64,000 nt of DNA from GN02-872 sp963518665. GTDB taxonomy: Bacteria > Patescibacteriota > Gracilibacteria > BD1-5 > UBA6164. Shown one piece after another: positions 21,524 to 33,074 of this stretch. The DNA lies in NCBI GenBank assembly GCA_963518665.1, contig CAUQKR010000001.1:10559-74558 (forward strand). Reading direction: 5' to 3'. The translations under genes and the position numbers were made by a program. The notes under the pieces are model-generated. The model saw only the letters and a list, made by a program, of their open reading frames with translations. It was not told the DNA's origin and did not search any database. Each line of letters begins with the position of its first letter. Within the stretch, counting starts at the first letter, position 1.

Positions 21524-22570
21524 ATGGATAATAGTAAAAAAATAATTTATGTATCTTTTTTAATTTTTTTTGTATTTTTAAGCTTTTTGCTTATTTTTAT
21601 TTACAAAGAAAATAAAAAAATAAAAGAAGAAACTTGAAGTTTTATGACTTGAGTAGTTTCAGAAGAAAAAAAAGAAAAACTTGTTATAAAACTTATTTCA
21701 GACAAGAGAAATAAAGAAACAGATTTGACTTCTTATGAATCAGCTTTGAAAAATAATTATGAAGTTTTTGCTTTTTCTACTTTTCAAAAACTTGATTTTT
21801 CAGATGATTCTGTAAAAGAGTATTTACAAAAAAACAATATTTCTACTTTGCCTGCTATTATTTTTTCTACAAATGAGTTTGATTTAGAAAAAAAAGTAGA
21901 TGAATCAGGTTTAGAAATCCCAAACTTGAAAAATTTTTTATCAAAAATGAATACATGAGAATATTTCTTAAATATTTGAGCTGTATATAATCCTTTTACT
22001 TCTTCTGATAGATGACTTAGCATTTTAGATAAAAATGCCTTAGAAGCTATAAAAAATGATTCTTTTTTTGAAAACTGAAATGATAAAGAAATAATTTGGT
22101 TAGAATATATAGATCTTGCTTGCCCTTTTTGTCAAAAATTTGCAAATTCTGGAATAAAAGAAAAAATTATGAAAGATTATTCAGAAAAAATTTCAAAAAC
22201 AGTAAATAATTTTAGATTTCATTCTGGAAATCATTATGAAATTTTGGAATGTTTTGCAGAACAAAAATTAAATTATTTTTCTCTAGAAAAACAAGCTTTT
22301 TCAAAAAATATTTTTAAAGAAGAAGATTTAAAAAAAGAAGCTTGACTTTTGTGAATTGATACAAAAAAACTAGAAACTTGTTTATCTGAAAATAAATTTT
22401 CTAAAAAAGTTGATGATGAAACAAAAAGAGCAATCTCAACTTTTGGTATAAAATCAATCCCAACTTCTGTTTTTATTAACTCAAAAACTTGAGAATATAA
22501 AATAATTTCTGGTTTTGATGAATCAAAATGAGAAAAAATATATTTAGATGCTATAGAAGCAGTAAAATAA
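21524..22570 (+). CDS. Membrane-anchored DsbA/DsbG-like thioredoxin-fold protein
   Basis: 348 residues. A single N-terminal membrane segment (about 8-28) places the rest outside. The C-terminal half carries the thioredoxin-fold active site ACPFC (about residue 205) and the cis-Pro loop IKSIPTSVF, as in DsbA-like oxidoreductases of the Thioredoxin_4 group. The region before it (about 50-145) looks like a second, degenerate thioredoxin fold without a CxxC. It likely introduces or shuffles disulfides in exported proteins. A convergent terminator and era follow. Confidence 0.85.
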
Positions 22571-22596
22571 AAAAGCCTATCAAAGTAGGCTTTTTA
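22569..22596. terminator. Bidirectional terminator between DsbA-like gene and era
   Basis: AAAAAGCCTA, a 6-nt loop, then TAGGCTTTTT. The era stop (TAG, 22577-22579) is inside the hairpin. Confidence 0.8.
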
Positions 22597-23476
22597 TTAG
22601 TTTTTCATTTTTTCTCCAGTTTTTTTGACTTTTTGCTTTTAGTGCTAAAAAAACTTTTTTTTCAAAAATATTTTCTAGTTCAAGTCTGCTTTCTTTTCAT
22701 ATTTTTGAAATCAAACTTCATCATTTTCATACAACTATATATTTTTGACTTTCTGTTTCAGTGTAAATATAGGCAACAATTCTAAGAATTTCTTCTTTGT
22801 CGTCAACTTCTTCAACTCATACATAAACAGAGTGAGGGAGTTCTTCTTTTGTGTTTAAAAAAACTTTTTCTCTTATTATTTCACTTATTCTAAAATAAAT
22901 ATCTTGTTTTGTGTAAAAATCTTCTCAGAAAAAAATCGGTCCAGTTTTTAAAAAACTTTTTGTTTTTTCTAGTAGATTTTCAAATCAAGTTTTATTTATA
23001 GAAGAAATTTTTATTATATTTTCAGATTCTGGAATATTTATTTTTGGTTTTAAATCACATTTTGTGTAGACTTTTAAAACTGGTTTTTTAGTTTTTGAAA
23101 TCAGTTCTTTTATATAATTTTCTTCATCTCATCATTCACGACTTGAGTCTATAAAATAAATAATCAAATCAGAATCCTCTAAGCTTTCTATTGCTACTTC
23201 GTTTATTTTTTTATTGAAATCTTTTTCAGATTTATGTATTCCAGGAGTGTCTAAAAAGATAATTTGACTATTTTCATCATTATAAATAGCTAAAACTTTT
23301 CTTCTTGTAGTTTGAGGAATATTTGTTGTTATAGAAATTTTTTGTCAAATAAGTGAATTTATAAAAGTAGATTTTCCAGCATTTGGTCTTCATATTATTG
23401 CTACATAACCTACTTTTTTTTCTTTTTTTAAGTCAGTTGTATTATTTAGTATTTCTTGTAAGTCTAGTTTTTGCAT
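22577..23476 (-). CDS. era: GTPase Era
   Basis: 299 residues. The GTPase domain has G1 GRPNAGKST (about residue 30), switch I NIPQTTRRKVL, G3 DTPGIHK and G4 TKCD. It is followed by a KH domain containing GKGGSLISKIG. Era binds 16S rRNA near the anti-SD end and checks 30S maturation in the cytosol. It is the last gene of a minus-strand trio (tsaB, bPH protein, era) with 10-12 nt gaps. Several KH-loop Gly are UGA. Confidence 0.96.
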
Positions 23477-23488
23477 TGTTTTATTTTT

Positions 23489-24010
23489 TTATTTTGATAA
23501 TTCTTTGTTTTCTTTTATATTTTTTGCATCTCTATAATTGTCTACAATGTTTAAAATTTTTCTTTGAGTTTGAATTGTGTCAGAACAATAAGACATTTGT
23601 AGAGTAGTTTTACTTCAAGCAGTTTGAATAGAAAGAGTTCAATAATTTAATAAATTTGATAAAAGTCAAGTATTTTTCGAGTTTACTTCTTGAACTTGTC
23701 CTAGATTTGTTTCAGTAACTCATCTATTTAAAAAAGCTATTTGTTCTATTCAGATAATTCTATTATTTGTTACGATATACATATCAAGTTCATGATTTAG
23801 CCATTCTATAAATAAAAATAAACTAAAAAATAGCCAAATAACTATATTTATGATATTTCACCAAAATCAAAATCCAAAAAGCCACCAAATTATAAAAGTG
23901 ACAATAAGGCCAGAAAAAAAGTAAATTCCAAGCATTACAAAAACTACCCAGTGTCTTTTTACTGTCATTAAAATTACTTCATCTTCTTTTAAATTTTTTA
24001 GTTTTAGCAT
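23489..24010 (-). CDS. Bacterial PH-domain membrane protein (173 aa)
   Basis: Two adjacent membrane segments (about residues 21-45 and 50-72) are followed by a bacterial pleckstrin-homology domain with the family pattern LDMYIVTNNRIIGIEQIAFL and VQEVNSKNTGLLSNLLNYG (YdbS/YdbT type). The function of such proteins is poorly known; membrane homeostasis has been suggested. It lies between tsaB and era in one transcript. Confidence 0.75.
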
Positions 24011-24020
24011 AAAAATTTTT

Positions 24021-24581
24021 TTAACAAATATTTGGTTTTTTTATATAAAGAGCCTCAACTTTTTTATTTTGTTTTAACTCTATTTTTTTTATTATATCAT
24101 AATAATCTATTTTTTCAAGTATTTCGATGTTTTCTAGGTTTCAATCTCAGTTTATTTTTGAAATATTTTTTTCTTTTAGATATTCTAAAATTTTTTCATT
24201 TTCTATTATTTCTATAAGACTATTTTTATCTTTTTGAAAAAAACTATCTCTTTTTGAACTAGATTTTATTACAGGAAAATCTTCAAAAAGTTCAAAATAA
24301 GAAATAGGAGTTATACTTTTTTTAGTTATAAAATTTATTGTATTTATAGCTAAAACTGCAGTTCTAACTCAAGTGAAGCTTCCAGGTCAATTTACCAAAA
24401 TAAAATTTTCTATTTCAAAATAATTTAAATTGTTTTCTTTTAAAAAATCTTCAAGTTTTGGTAAAAGTAAACTTGATTCGTTTCATTTTATTTCAAAAAA
24501 TATTTCATTTATTTTTTCTCTATTTTTGTCAAAAAGTCATAAATAGGCTTTTTTTCATAATGTGTTTATAAAAAGGATCAT
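24021..24581 (-). CDS. tsaB: tRNA threonylcarbamoyladenosine protein TsaB
   Basis: 186 residues of the ASKHA fold. The hallmark VNGPGSFTGVRTAV sits at residues 63-76. TsaB partners TsaD and TsaE in making t6A37 of ANN-reading tRNAs. The C-terminal half is shorter and more divergent than usual, as expected for a non-catalytic subunit. tsaD is not in the window. It heads the minus-strand operon opposite mfd; the 87-nt gap must hold both promoters. Confidence 0.93.
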
Positions 24582-24668
24582 ATTTTTTTGTTTTAGGAAA
24601 AATAATTTTTACTTATTTTAATTTTTTTATATAATTTGTAAAATTTTTAATTTATTATTTTTTATATT

Positions 24669-27600
24669 TTGATAAATTTAGATAAAAAACTTGGAATAAA
24701 TAAAATTTATACAAATGCTTGAAATGTATTTTCAAAGTCTATTTTACTTTTAAATTTTATAAAAACAAATAATTTTTTGATTTTTGTAGAAAATGAAAAA
24801 CAATCACTTATTTACAAAAATATTTTATTATTTTTATGACAAAAATCTTTTTTGATGCAAAATTTTTCAGATTTTGTAGATTTTTATTTTAATAAAATTT
24901 GAAATTTTATTTATTTTAAGGATTTTTTTAATTTATCTTTTGATGAAAATTTTATAAAAAAATTTACTTTTGAATTAAAAATTTGAGATAAAATAAAGCC
25001 TTTTGAATTAACAAAAAAATTAAATGAACTTCAAATAAAATTTTCAGAATATGATGAAAAACAAACTTTTAATCTAAAATGAGAAATTTTTACTTATTTT
25101 TTAAATTCTGGAAAAACTCTTAAAATCTCTTTTTGGTGAGATGAAATAGAAGAAATTTTTTTAGGAAATGAAAAAATAGAAAAATTTACTTTTTGATTAA
25201 ATAAAAATTTTATAGAGTTTGAATATTCTTCAAATTTAAATAATTATTTGCTTAATTTGACACAAAATACAGAAAATTTGATTATTTTGGACAATGTTGA
25301 TTTTTATAGTTTTTATGATGAAATAATTGAAAATTTAAAAAATTTTATTTCTTTTTCAAACCTTTGACAAAAAGCTATAAGTTTACAAATAGAAGAAATT
25401 TATTTTAATAATCTAGATGATTTTAAAAAAGTTTTGGAGCAAAAAAATACTGAAAAATATATTTTTACGAAAAATTTAACAACAGTAAAAAATTTTCTTG
25501 AGTTAAATAATCTAGATGAAGTAAAACTTGTAAAAACAGATTTAAACAATTTAAAAAGTTTTAAAACAGAAAAAACTTTTGTTTTTACAGATGATATAAT
25601 TTCAAAAATTTTTATAAAAAGAAGAGTTAAAAAAACTTTTGCAGAAAATATGGATTTGCTTATGCAAATAAAACCTTGAGACTTTATTGTTCATATTGAT
25701 CATTGAGTTTGAATATTTTCAGAAATTGTAACAAAAGAGATTCCTGACCAAAATGGAAAAATTTTGAAAAAAGAATATTTGACAATAGAATATAAAAATA
25801 ATGACAAACTTTTTGTTCCGATTATGGAAGTTTCAAGAGTTTCAAAATATGTTTGAAGTGAAAATCCAAAATTAACAAGTTTGTCTACAAAAGATTGGGA
25901 TAAAAAATTGGCAAAAGTTTCAGCTGATGTAGAGCAAATAGCTTGAGAATTACTTGAAATTTATGCAAAAAGAAATTTGACAAAATGATTTGCTTTTCTA
26001 CAAAAAAAATCAGAAGAAAATGAATTTTTTAAAAGTTTCCCTTATATTTATACAGAAGATCAGCATCTTGCTATAGAGGATATTTTTACAGATATGGAAA
26101 AAGATATTCCTATGGATAGACTTCTTTGTTGAGATGTTTGATTTTGAAAAACTGAAGTTGCTTTTGCAAGTATTTTCAAGGCTTTAATAAATGAAAAACA
26201 AGCTGCACTTATTTCACCTTTGGTTGTTTTGGCTTATGAGCATTTTGAAAAAGCAAAAGAAAGATTCAAAGATTTTCCTTTTAATATAGAGATTTTAACA
26301 AGATTTGAAAAACCTTCAGTTATAAAGTCAAATTTACAAAAACTAAAAGAATGAAAAATTGATTTGATTATTTGAACACATAGACTTTTGAGTGAAGATG
26401 TACAATTCAAAAATCTTTGACTTTTAGTTATAGATGAAGAACATAAATTTTGAGTAAAAGACAAAGAAAAAATAAAAAGATTAAAATGAAATATTGATAT
26501 TTTATCTATGTCTGCAACACCTATTCCAAGAAGCTTAAATATGGCTTTAAATTGACTTAGACAAGTTTCAATGTTGACAACTCCACCAGTTTGAAAACAA
26601 GAAATTCAGACAATTATTTCAGATTTTAATGATTGACTTATTTTTGATGCTTGTAAAAGAGAATTTGATAGGTGATGACAAGTTTTTTTTATACATAACA
26701 GAGTTGAAACAATTTTAAATTTACAAGCTTATTTAGAAAAAATTTTACCTTGAAAAAAAATTCTTGTTGTTCATTGACAACTTCAGTGAGATAATCTTGA
26801 AAAAAGAATTTTAGAATTCAAAAAAAGACAATATGATGTTTTACTTTCTACAACTGTTATAGAAAATGGAATAGATTTTCAAAATGTAAATACAATTTTT
26901 ATAAATGATTCTATAAATTTCTGAATAAGTCAAATCCATCAACTGAGATGAAGAGTTGGAAGATGACAAAATAAATGATATTGTTATCTACTTTTTAATA
27001 AAGATAGAATAAAAGAAGATGCTGCAAAAAGACTAAAAACAATAGTTGATTATAGTCACTTATGAGCTTGATTTGAACTTGCTGTCAAAGATTTAGAAAT
27101 AAGATGATGATGAGATATTTTATGAATTAGACAAAGTTGAAGTAGTAGTGAAGTTTGACTAAATTTATTTTTAGAAATGTTGGAAGATAAAATTTCAGAA
27201 CTAAAAAATGAGTGATTTGATCAAGAAGAAATAAAAAAAGAAAAAAGAATTTCTACAGTTGTCGATTTAAATATTGATGCATTTTTAGAAGAAAGCTTAT
27301 TTTCTTCTGAACTTGATAAAATAAATTTTTATAGGGAAATAGAATCGGTAAAAACTATAGAAGAGCTTGATTTTATAAAAAGAGATTTTTTTGATATAAA
27401 TGAAAATATTTCAGATTCTACAAAAAATTTCTTTGATTTACTTTTTTTGAAAATAAAATGTTATAACTATAAAATTTCTTCTCTAAAAAAAGTTTGAATA
27501 AATTATCAAATAGAATTTGAAGAAAACTCAAATTTAGAAGATGTAAAAGAGTTTTTAAGACTTGATAAAGAAGTGAAATTTTCTTTTGTAGATGCAAAAA

Positions 27601-27716
27601 AAATAAGAACTGAAGTAAAAAAATTTGCAAATACAGAAAAATTTGTAAAATATATGTTAGATATTTTTTGAAATAATTTGGAAAATAAACCAAAAAAAAT
27701 TAAACTCAAAAAATAA
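24669..27716 (+). CDS. mfd: Transcription-repair coupling factor Mfd
   Basis: 1015 residues; TTG at 24669 is the only fitting start (no ATG in frame near it). Order: reduced UvrB-homology region (1-330), RNA polymerase interaction domain with GDFIVHIDHGVGIF (about 340), then a RecG-like helicase with Walker A GDVGFGKTEVA (Lys494), DEEH (about 589), SATPIPRSL, FIHNRVE, and a C-terminal TRCF region. It is shorter than E. coli Mfd (1148) mainly in the N-terminal part. It pushes stalled RNA polymerase off damage and recruits UvrA. The PPIase gene follows 23 nt later. Confidence 0.95.
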
Positions 27717-27739
27717 ATATATTTTTAATTTATATAAAA

Positions 27740-28906
27740 ATGACAATCTTAAGATTAAGAAAAATTTTTCTAGTTTTAGTTTTGATTTTTGTTTTAGCTT
27801 CTTGTGCTGAAAAACTAAAAAATGAAACAAATACTTGAACTATAAAAACTTGAATTGTAGAAACTTCTACATGAAATTTAGAAAATAATATATATAAAAT
27901 GAAAACAAAAAAAGATTTACAAAACTGAGATGTAGTTGCTTTTGTAAAAACTACAAAATGACAGTTTGAAATATTTTTGGAAACAAAAAAGGCTCCTGTA
28001 ACTACAGCAAATTTTATAGGTCTAGCTAAAAAATGATATTATAATGGAATAATTTTTCATAGAGTTATAAAGGATTTTATGATTCAATGATGAGATCCAA
28101 CATGAACAGGAATGGGATGAAAGAGTATTTATGGAGAAAAATTTAATGATGAATTTGATAAAGATTTGAAAAATGATAAGTTTACAATCTCAATGGCAAA
28201 TTCTTGAAAAAATACAAACTGAAGTCAATTTTTTATAAATGTTGCTGATAATAATTATTTAGATTTTAAACATTCTGTTTTTGGCTATGTTATTGATGGA
28301 ACTGATAATGTTTTAAATATCTCGAAAGTAAAAACTAATTCAGGAGATAAACCAGAAAAAGAAGTAAAAATTATTTCTATAGAAATAAAAGAATACAAAG
28401 ATTGAAAATTTGTAGATTATTCTTTTGATGAGAAAAAATCAGTTGAAGATTATAAAAAAGTTCTGGAAGAAAAGAAAAATTCTCCAATAAAATCTGGTGA
28501 TAAAGTTTCAGTTCATTATACTTGAACATTTGAAAATTGAGAAAAATTTGACTCAAGTTATGATAGAAATTCTCCAATAGAATTTACAGTTTGAGCTTGA
28601 CAAATGATTTCAGGTTTTGATGAAGCAGTAGTTTGAATGAAAGTTTGAGAAAAAAAATCTATTGTTTTACCTCCAGAAAAAGCATATTGAAAATATGATG
28701 AAACTAAAAAACAGGTTGTTCCAAGATCTGATTTAAAATCTTTTGAAGAAGCTGGAATAAAATTGGAAAAATGAGTAAAACTTCCAACTCAATTTTGAAA
28801 TTTAGAAATTTTAGAAGCTGATGATAAAAATATTACAATTGATTTAAACTGAGAAATGGCTGGAAAAACTTTGAAATTTGATATAGAAATAGTTTCAAAA
28901 AATTAA
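27740..28906 (+). CDS. Lipoprotein with fused cyclophilin and FKBP foldase domains
   Basis: 388 residues. A lipoprotein signal (LVLVLIFVLASC, lipidated Cys near residue 22) anchors it outside. Residues about 70-215 are a cyclophilin-type PPIase (IIFHRVIKDFMIQGGDP, NGSQFFINV). Residues about 235-385 are an FKBP-type PPIase (VSVHYTGTFENGEKFDSS, FTVGAGQMISGFDEAVVGMK, LPPEKAYG) with the insert-in-flap seen in SlyD-like proteins. Two unrelated prolyl isomerases in one secreted chain is uncommon. It is likely to assist folding of surface proteins such as the S-layer or pili. Confidence 0.9.
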
Positions 28907-28935
28907 AAAAAGATTCTATAAAGAATCTTTTTTTT
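28905..28935. terminator. Bidirectional terminator between PPIase gene and queA
   Basis: AAAAAAGATTCT, a 3-nt loop, then AGAATCTTTTTTTT. The queA stop (28916-28918) is inside the hairpin. Confidence 0.8.
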
Positions 28936-29971
28936 GTTCTATAAACATAGCATCTCAAAAAGAAAAAAATCTAAATTTATTTTCTATTGCGTAATTGTAA
29001 GCTTTTTTTATAAATTCTTTTCAGGCAAAACTTGAAACAAGCATTAAAAGAGTAGATTTTGGTAAGTGAAAATTTGTTATTATTGCATCTACAAATTTCC
29101 ATTTATATCAAGGATAAATAAAAATATTTGTATCTTTTTTTCAAGAATGTAAAATTCAATTTTCATCAGAAAAGCTTTCTAAAACTCTGATTGAAGTTGT
29201 TCAAACTGAAATAATTCTTTTTCAAGATTTTTTATATTCATTTAATCTTTCTACTGTTTTTTCTTCAAGCTCTATATATTCAGAATGCATTTTGTGCTCT
29301 AAAATATTTTCTGTTTCTACATTTTTAAAAGTTCCAAGTCAAACATGAAGCAAAACTTTTTCTATTTTTACTCATTTTTTTTCTATTTTCTCAAGTAATT
29401 CTTTTGTAAAATGAAGTCAAGCAGTTGGAGTAGCAACACTTCAGGAAATTTCATTAAAAACAGTTTGATATCTACTAGCATCTTGATGATTATCTTTTAT
29501 ATATGGAGGAAGTGGAATATTTCATAATTTTTCAATTATGTTTAAAAAATCAACTCATCATTTATTAAAACTTACTATTCTTCAAGCTTCAGAAATCTCT
29601 TTTATTTCTGCATTTAAAATATTTTCTTCTCAGATATAAAAAGAAATTTTTTTTCAAGGTTTTAATTTTCTTCCAGGATATACAAGGCAATCCCAAGAAT
29701 TATTATTTATTTGCTTATGAAGAAAAATTTCACAAATTTTATTTTTGTCATTTTCTATAAATCAATTTAATCTTGCATTTATAACTCTTGTTTTATTTAA
29801 AACTAAAACATCATTTTCTCATAAATCTTCTAAAATCTCAAAAAATTTTTTTTCTTCGATTTTTTCATTGTTTGGATTTATTTTTAAAAGTCTACTGTGA
29901 TCTCTAGGTTCAACTGCTTCTTGTGCTATAAGTTCTTCTGGAAGAAAATAATCAAATTCTTTTAATTGCAT
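28916..29971 (-). CDS. queA: S-adenosylmethionine:tRNA ribosyltransferase-isomerase
   Basis: 351 residues, the usual QueA length. It begins with the conserved FDYFLPEELIAQ and PRDHSRLL and contains NKTRVINARL, DASRYQTVF, GLHFT and VGLGTFKNV. QueA transfers the ribosyl part of AdoMet to preQ1 at the wobble base of GUN-anticodon tRNAs. No other queuosine gene is nearby, and the cell may salvage precursors. A longer in-frame start at 30031 is less likely because the family begins at this Met. Confidence 0.96.
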
Positions 29972-29982
29972 TTTTATAAATA

Positions 29983-30023
29983 AAAAAATAATTTTCCTTA
30001 TTTTAAGAAAAATTATTTTTTTT
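29983..30023 (-). terminator. Terminator of the 432-aa unknown gene
   Basis: An imperfect hairpin (AATAATTTTTCTT on the minus strand with its complement) ends in a T run between the stop at 30035 and the queA start. Confidence 0.6.
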
Positions 30024-30034
30024 TCAAGCATTTT

Positions 30035-31333
30035 TTAAGCTTTGTTTGATAAAGTTATATTTTTATCTAAAAAACTAAAATTTACATCTCATTTTTTTAA
30101 TTTACCTCATTCAAAAAATTTTAAATGACAAGCTGTTTTTATTCATTCTTCATCTTTATATCAATTTATTAGAATTTCTTCTATTGTTTGTCATAATTTA
30201 TAAAAACTTGGTCATTTTCAAAAATCAGCTGCAGTTGCATCTTTTTTTAAGATTCATTTAAAACTACTAAGTTTTTCAAAAATTTCTTTTCAACCATAAA
30301 ATTCAGAACTATCTCAATTTTCTCAAATTATTTTTAAATCTCAATTATCTTTTAATGTTAATTTAAATTTTTGTCAATTATTTTTTAAAACAAAATCAAT
30401 TTTTGTAGTTCATATTTTTAATCATTCTTCTTCTTTTATTTCAAAATTTTCTTTTTTCTCTTCAGTTTTTTGTTTTTCAGCTTGATTATGTTTATTTTCT
30501 TCTTTATTTTCCTTTTTATTTTCTGTTATTTCTGTTTTATTTTCAGAATCTCAAGTTATATTTTTTATAAAATTTTCTATTGTTAAATTTTGATTTTCTT
30601 CTTTTTCTTCTGAAAAATCACTAAAAATAGAAACTAAAAATTTTAGATTTTGAAAATTTATATTTCAATTATTATCTGATAATTCAGCTTTTTCTCAAAG
30701 TCTTTTTATATTTTTATTTTTTACAAAATTTGCAAAAAGAGAGTTTTTATCAAAAAAATTTTCTATATTTTTTCAAAAATCTTCATCTTTTTCAGTTTTT
30801 GAAATTCATTTCAAAGAATTTATAAATCAATAATCAAGATTTCATTCTTTATCTTTTCAAAAATTTTCTGGAATTTTTAATCAATTCAAAAAACTTCACT
30901 TTTCAGAAATTTTTAAAATAACATCTTGTAAAAGGTTGTTTTCTGAATTTTTTAAGAAATCAAAATTTCATTTTAAAAAATCGATTATAGATTTTATAAA
31001 TGATCAAATAAAAGGAATTGAGTACAGAGATTCTATATTTTTAAAAAAATCAAAATTAGAATTTCCTAATAAATTATCAATAGGATTTTTATTTGAATTT
31101 TCTTTTATTTTATTTTTATTTTTCTCAAAAAAAGAACTTATTTGGTTATTTTGTATAGATTCTCTTAAATTTTCAAGTTCATCTTTTGTAATAATTCTTT
31201 TTAAAATTTCATCATTTTTCTTTTTATTTTCTAGAAATGAAATCATTTTTTCTTTTTCTTCTGGATTTAATTTTCCTCAATTTATTTCTATATTACTTTC
31301 TCATACTTTTATAATTTCTTTTTGTTTTTCCAT
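30035..31333 (-). CDS. Unknown 432-aa soluble protein
   Basis: No signal peptide or membrane segment and no motif that I recognise. Residues 1-70 are charged and helical. Residues 85-230 alternate Asn/Phe/Lys-rich helices. Residues 245-285 are a low-complexity Glu/Asn/Lys linker. The last 150 residues are more compact and rich in UGA-Gly, with recurring 'Lys-Asn-Gly' turns, and look like a beta-rich domain. It is divergent from ftsX. A long antisense frame (30936-31349) is a shadow of this gene. Confidence 0.6.
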
Positions 31334-31461
31334 TATTTTTGTTTTATAAAAAATATATTTTACTTATTTTACCATAATTTTTCTAAAAAAATCAAATATT
31401 TTATTGCAAATTTTAAAAAATTAAATATTCTATAACAAATTTATAAAAAAATAAAAAATAT

Positions 31462-32346
31462 ATGCTTTTAAATGTTTTTAAATATTCTGCAAAAAATATT
31501 TTAAGAAATAAGTTTTTAACTATTTCTACTATTCTTGTATTAACTCTTTTGATGTTTTTTATCAATGTTTTGCAAATTTTGGATAATTTATCTGCAAAAG
31601 TTATATCAGAAATAAATTCAAAACTTTCTATTTCTCTTTATTTAAAGGATGAATTTAATGATAAATCGATAGAAGTTACAACTCTCAAAAATAATATTCT
31701 TTCTGTAAATAAAGATATAAAATTTGATTATAAAACAAAAGAAAAAATTTTACAAGAAATGAAATTAAAAGATCCAGATGTTGCAAAAATTTTGGAAAGT
31801 GAAAATCCTTTACCAGAAACTATAACTTTATCAAATATTTCTTTAGAAGATTATGAAAAAGTAAATAGTTTTGTAGAAAATCAATTATCTATTTTTATAA
31901 ATAATCAAGAAGAGGATTATTTTGCAAATTATACAACTCAATATAAAAGAATAATTCAAGTTATAAGTTTTTTGGATTCTTGGGATATTTGATTTAAAAT
32001 TGTTGTTTTATCATTTTTTGTTTCTATTGCGATTATTACTTATAGTGTGATTTGAAATTTTATTTATTATTTTAGAAATGAAATTTATATAACAAGATTA
32101 GTTTGAGGAGCTAAAAGTTTTATATATTGACCATTTATTTTACAATGAATTGTTTATTCTATAATATCTTTTTTCATTAGTATATTTTTATTTTCTATTT
32201 TATTAAAAAATTTAAATCTAGCTTTTTGAGAATTCTTTGATTTTTATATTGATGCAAATATTATACTTTTAGAACTTTTTATATTTATTTTTATGTGAGC
32301 TATAAGTTGATATCTTTCTTCAAAAAAATATTTAAAGCAATTATAA
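31462..32346 (+). CDS. ftsX: Cell-division protein FtsX (ABC permease)
   Basis: 294 residues with the FtsX plan: a short cytoplasmic start (FKYSAKNILRNKFLTIST), a first membrane segment at 22-40, an extracellular domain at 45-170 (SLYLKDEF, and LPETITLSN), then three membrane segments with ARLVGG-like YITRLVGGAKSFI before the second of them. FtsX with the ATPase FtsE activates wall hydrolases at the septum. ftsE normally lies directly upstream but is not present in this window: the upstream gene is divergent and unrelated. Confidence 0.9.
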
Positions 32347-32373
32347 AATATAAAAAATTTGTACAATTTTTTC

Positions 32374-32404
32374 AAAAAGACAATAAATTTTATTGTCTTT
32401 TTTT
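32374..32404 (+). terminator. Intrinsic terminator after ftsX
   Basis: AAAAAGACAATAAA and TTTATTGTCTTTTT make a stem followed by more T. Confidence 0.8.
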
Positions 32405-32455
32405 CTTTATTTTAAGCTGAAGAAATAAAAAAATAAAAAAAAGTTAAAAAAAAAC

Positions 32456-32483
32456 TTGCAAATAAAAAAAAAATTCATATAAT
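32456..32483 (+). promoter_or_regulatory. Candidate promoter for tRNA-Asp
   Basis: TTGCAA (32456-32461) and TATAAT (32478-32483) with a 16-bp spacer, ending 20 bp before the tRNA-Asp gene. Confidence 0.55.
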
Positions 32484-32503
32484 TCCAGCACTTCGAAATA
32501 AAT

Positions 32504-32580
32504 GGATGCGTAGCTCAGCTGGTTAGAGCGCTGCACTGTCACTGCAGAGGTCGCGGGTTCGAGTCCCGTCGTGTCCGCCA
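32504..32580 (+). tRNA. tRNA-Asp (anticodon GUC)
   Basis: 77-nt cloverleaf. Acceptor GGATGCG pairs with CGTGTCC, the anticodon stem CTGCA/TGCAG encloses CTGTCAC, the T-arm has TTCGAGT, and discriminator G and CCA are encoded. Confidence 0.96.
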
Positions 32581-32683
32581 TAAAAAGTTACAACACAGCA
32601 CAATGTTGCTTAACAAGTAGAAAGTTTAAAATAGCTATGTTTTGCTAACTTTGTATTGAACTTTTTTGTATACTTTTTGTAAT

Positions 32684-32760
32684 GGGGTCTTAGCTCAGTT
32701 GGCTAGAGCGCCTGCTTTGCACGCAGGAGGTCAGGGGTTCGACTCCCCTAGACTCCACCA
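32684..32760 (+). tRNA. tRNA-Ala (anticodon UGC)
   Basis: 77-nt cloverleaf. Acceptor GGGGTCT pairs with AGACTCC, the anticodon stem CCTGC/GCAGG encloses TTTGCAC, and CCA is encoded. The 103-nt spacer from tRNA-Asp shows no gene. Confidence 0.96.
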
Positions 32761-32862
32761 TTATAAAAGAAAATTAAAAGTGGTAAAATTTGAAAAATGG
32801 TAATTATAATTTTTCAAAATATATTTTACCATTTTACCATTTTAAATTTTATTAATTATAAT

Positions 32863-33072
32863 ATGCCTGCAAATAAAAGACCTAGAAGATTAAATTATGC
32901 AGTAAATAAAAAAAGAACTGTAGCTTGAGGAAAAGTTGGGAAAACAATTTCTCATTATCAAAAACTATTAAAAAGAGTAGCTTTTGAAGGAGAAACAAAA
33001 TGGTTAAAAAATGCTTTAGCTGTAGCTACTGCAAAATTAAATAAATATAAAATAAATCTTAACAAAATATAA
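32863..33072 (+). CDS. Small basic protein (69 aa), possible S20-like ribosomal protein
   Basis: Starts MPANKRPRRLNYAVNKKRT and continues with a helical, Lys-rich stretch (KTISHYQKLLKRVAFEGE, then WLKNALAVATAKLNKY). The order 'basic start, KT-I helix, acidic turn, A-x-A-L-x-K helix' resembles bacterial S20, which usually is about 85 residues and has a basic C terminus. It lies in the ribosomal-protein/tuf block, 2 nt before another tiny basic gene. The S20 assignment is tentative; I am sure only that it is a translated basic protein with one UGA-Gly (VAGGKVGK). Confidence 0.55.
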
Positions 33073-33074
33073 TT

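Noticed and set aside
22528..24217. Plus-strand hydrophobic frames over era, the bPH gene and tsaB
   Set aside because: They are antisense shadows of well-supported minus-strand genes; the AT-rich reverse of Lys/Glu codons gives Phe/Leu strings.
29972..30031. Longer QueA start at 30031
   Set aside because: The added 20 residues are low complexity and lie over a terminator hairpin; QueA proteins start at the Met chosen.
30936..31349. 137-aa plus-strand open frame
   Set aside because: It is antisense to the 432-aa minus-strand gene, which has consistent codon use and UGA-Gly; the plus frame is Phe/Ser-rich shadow sequence.
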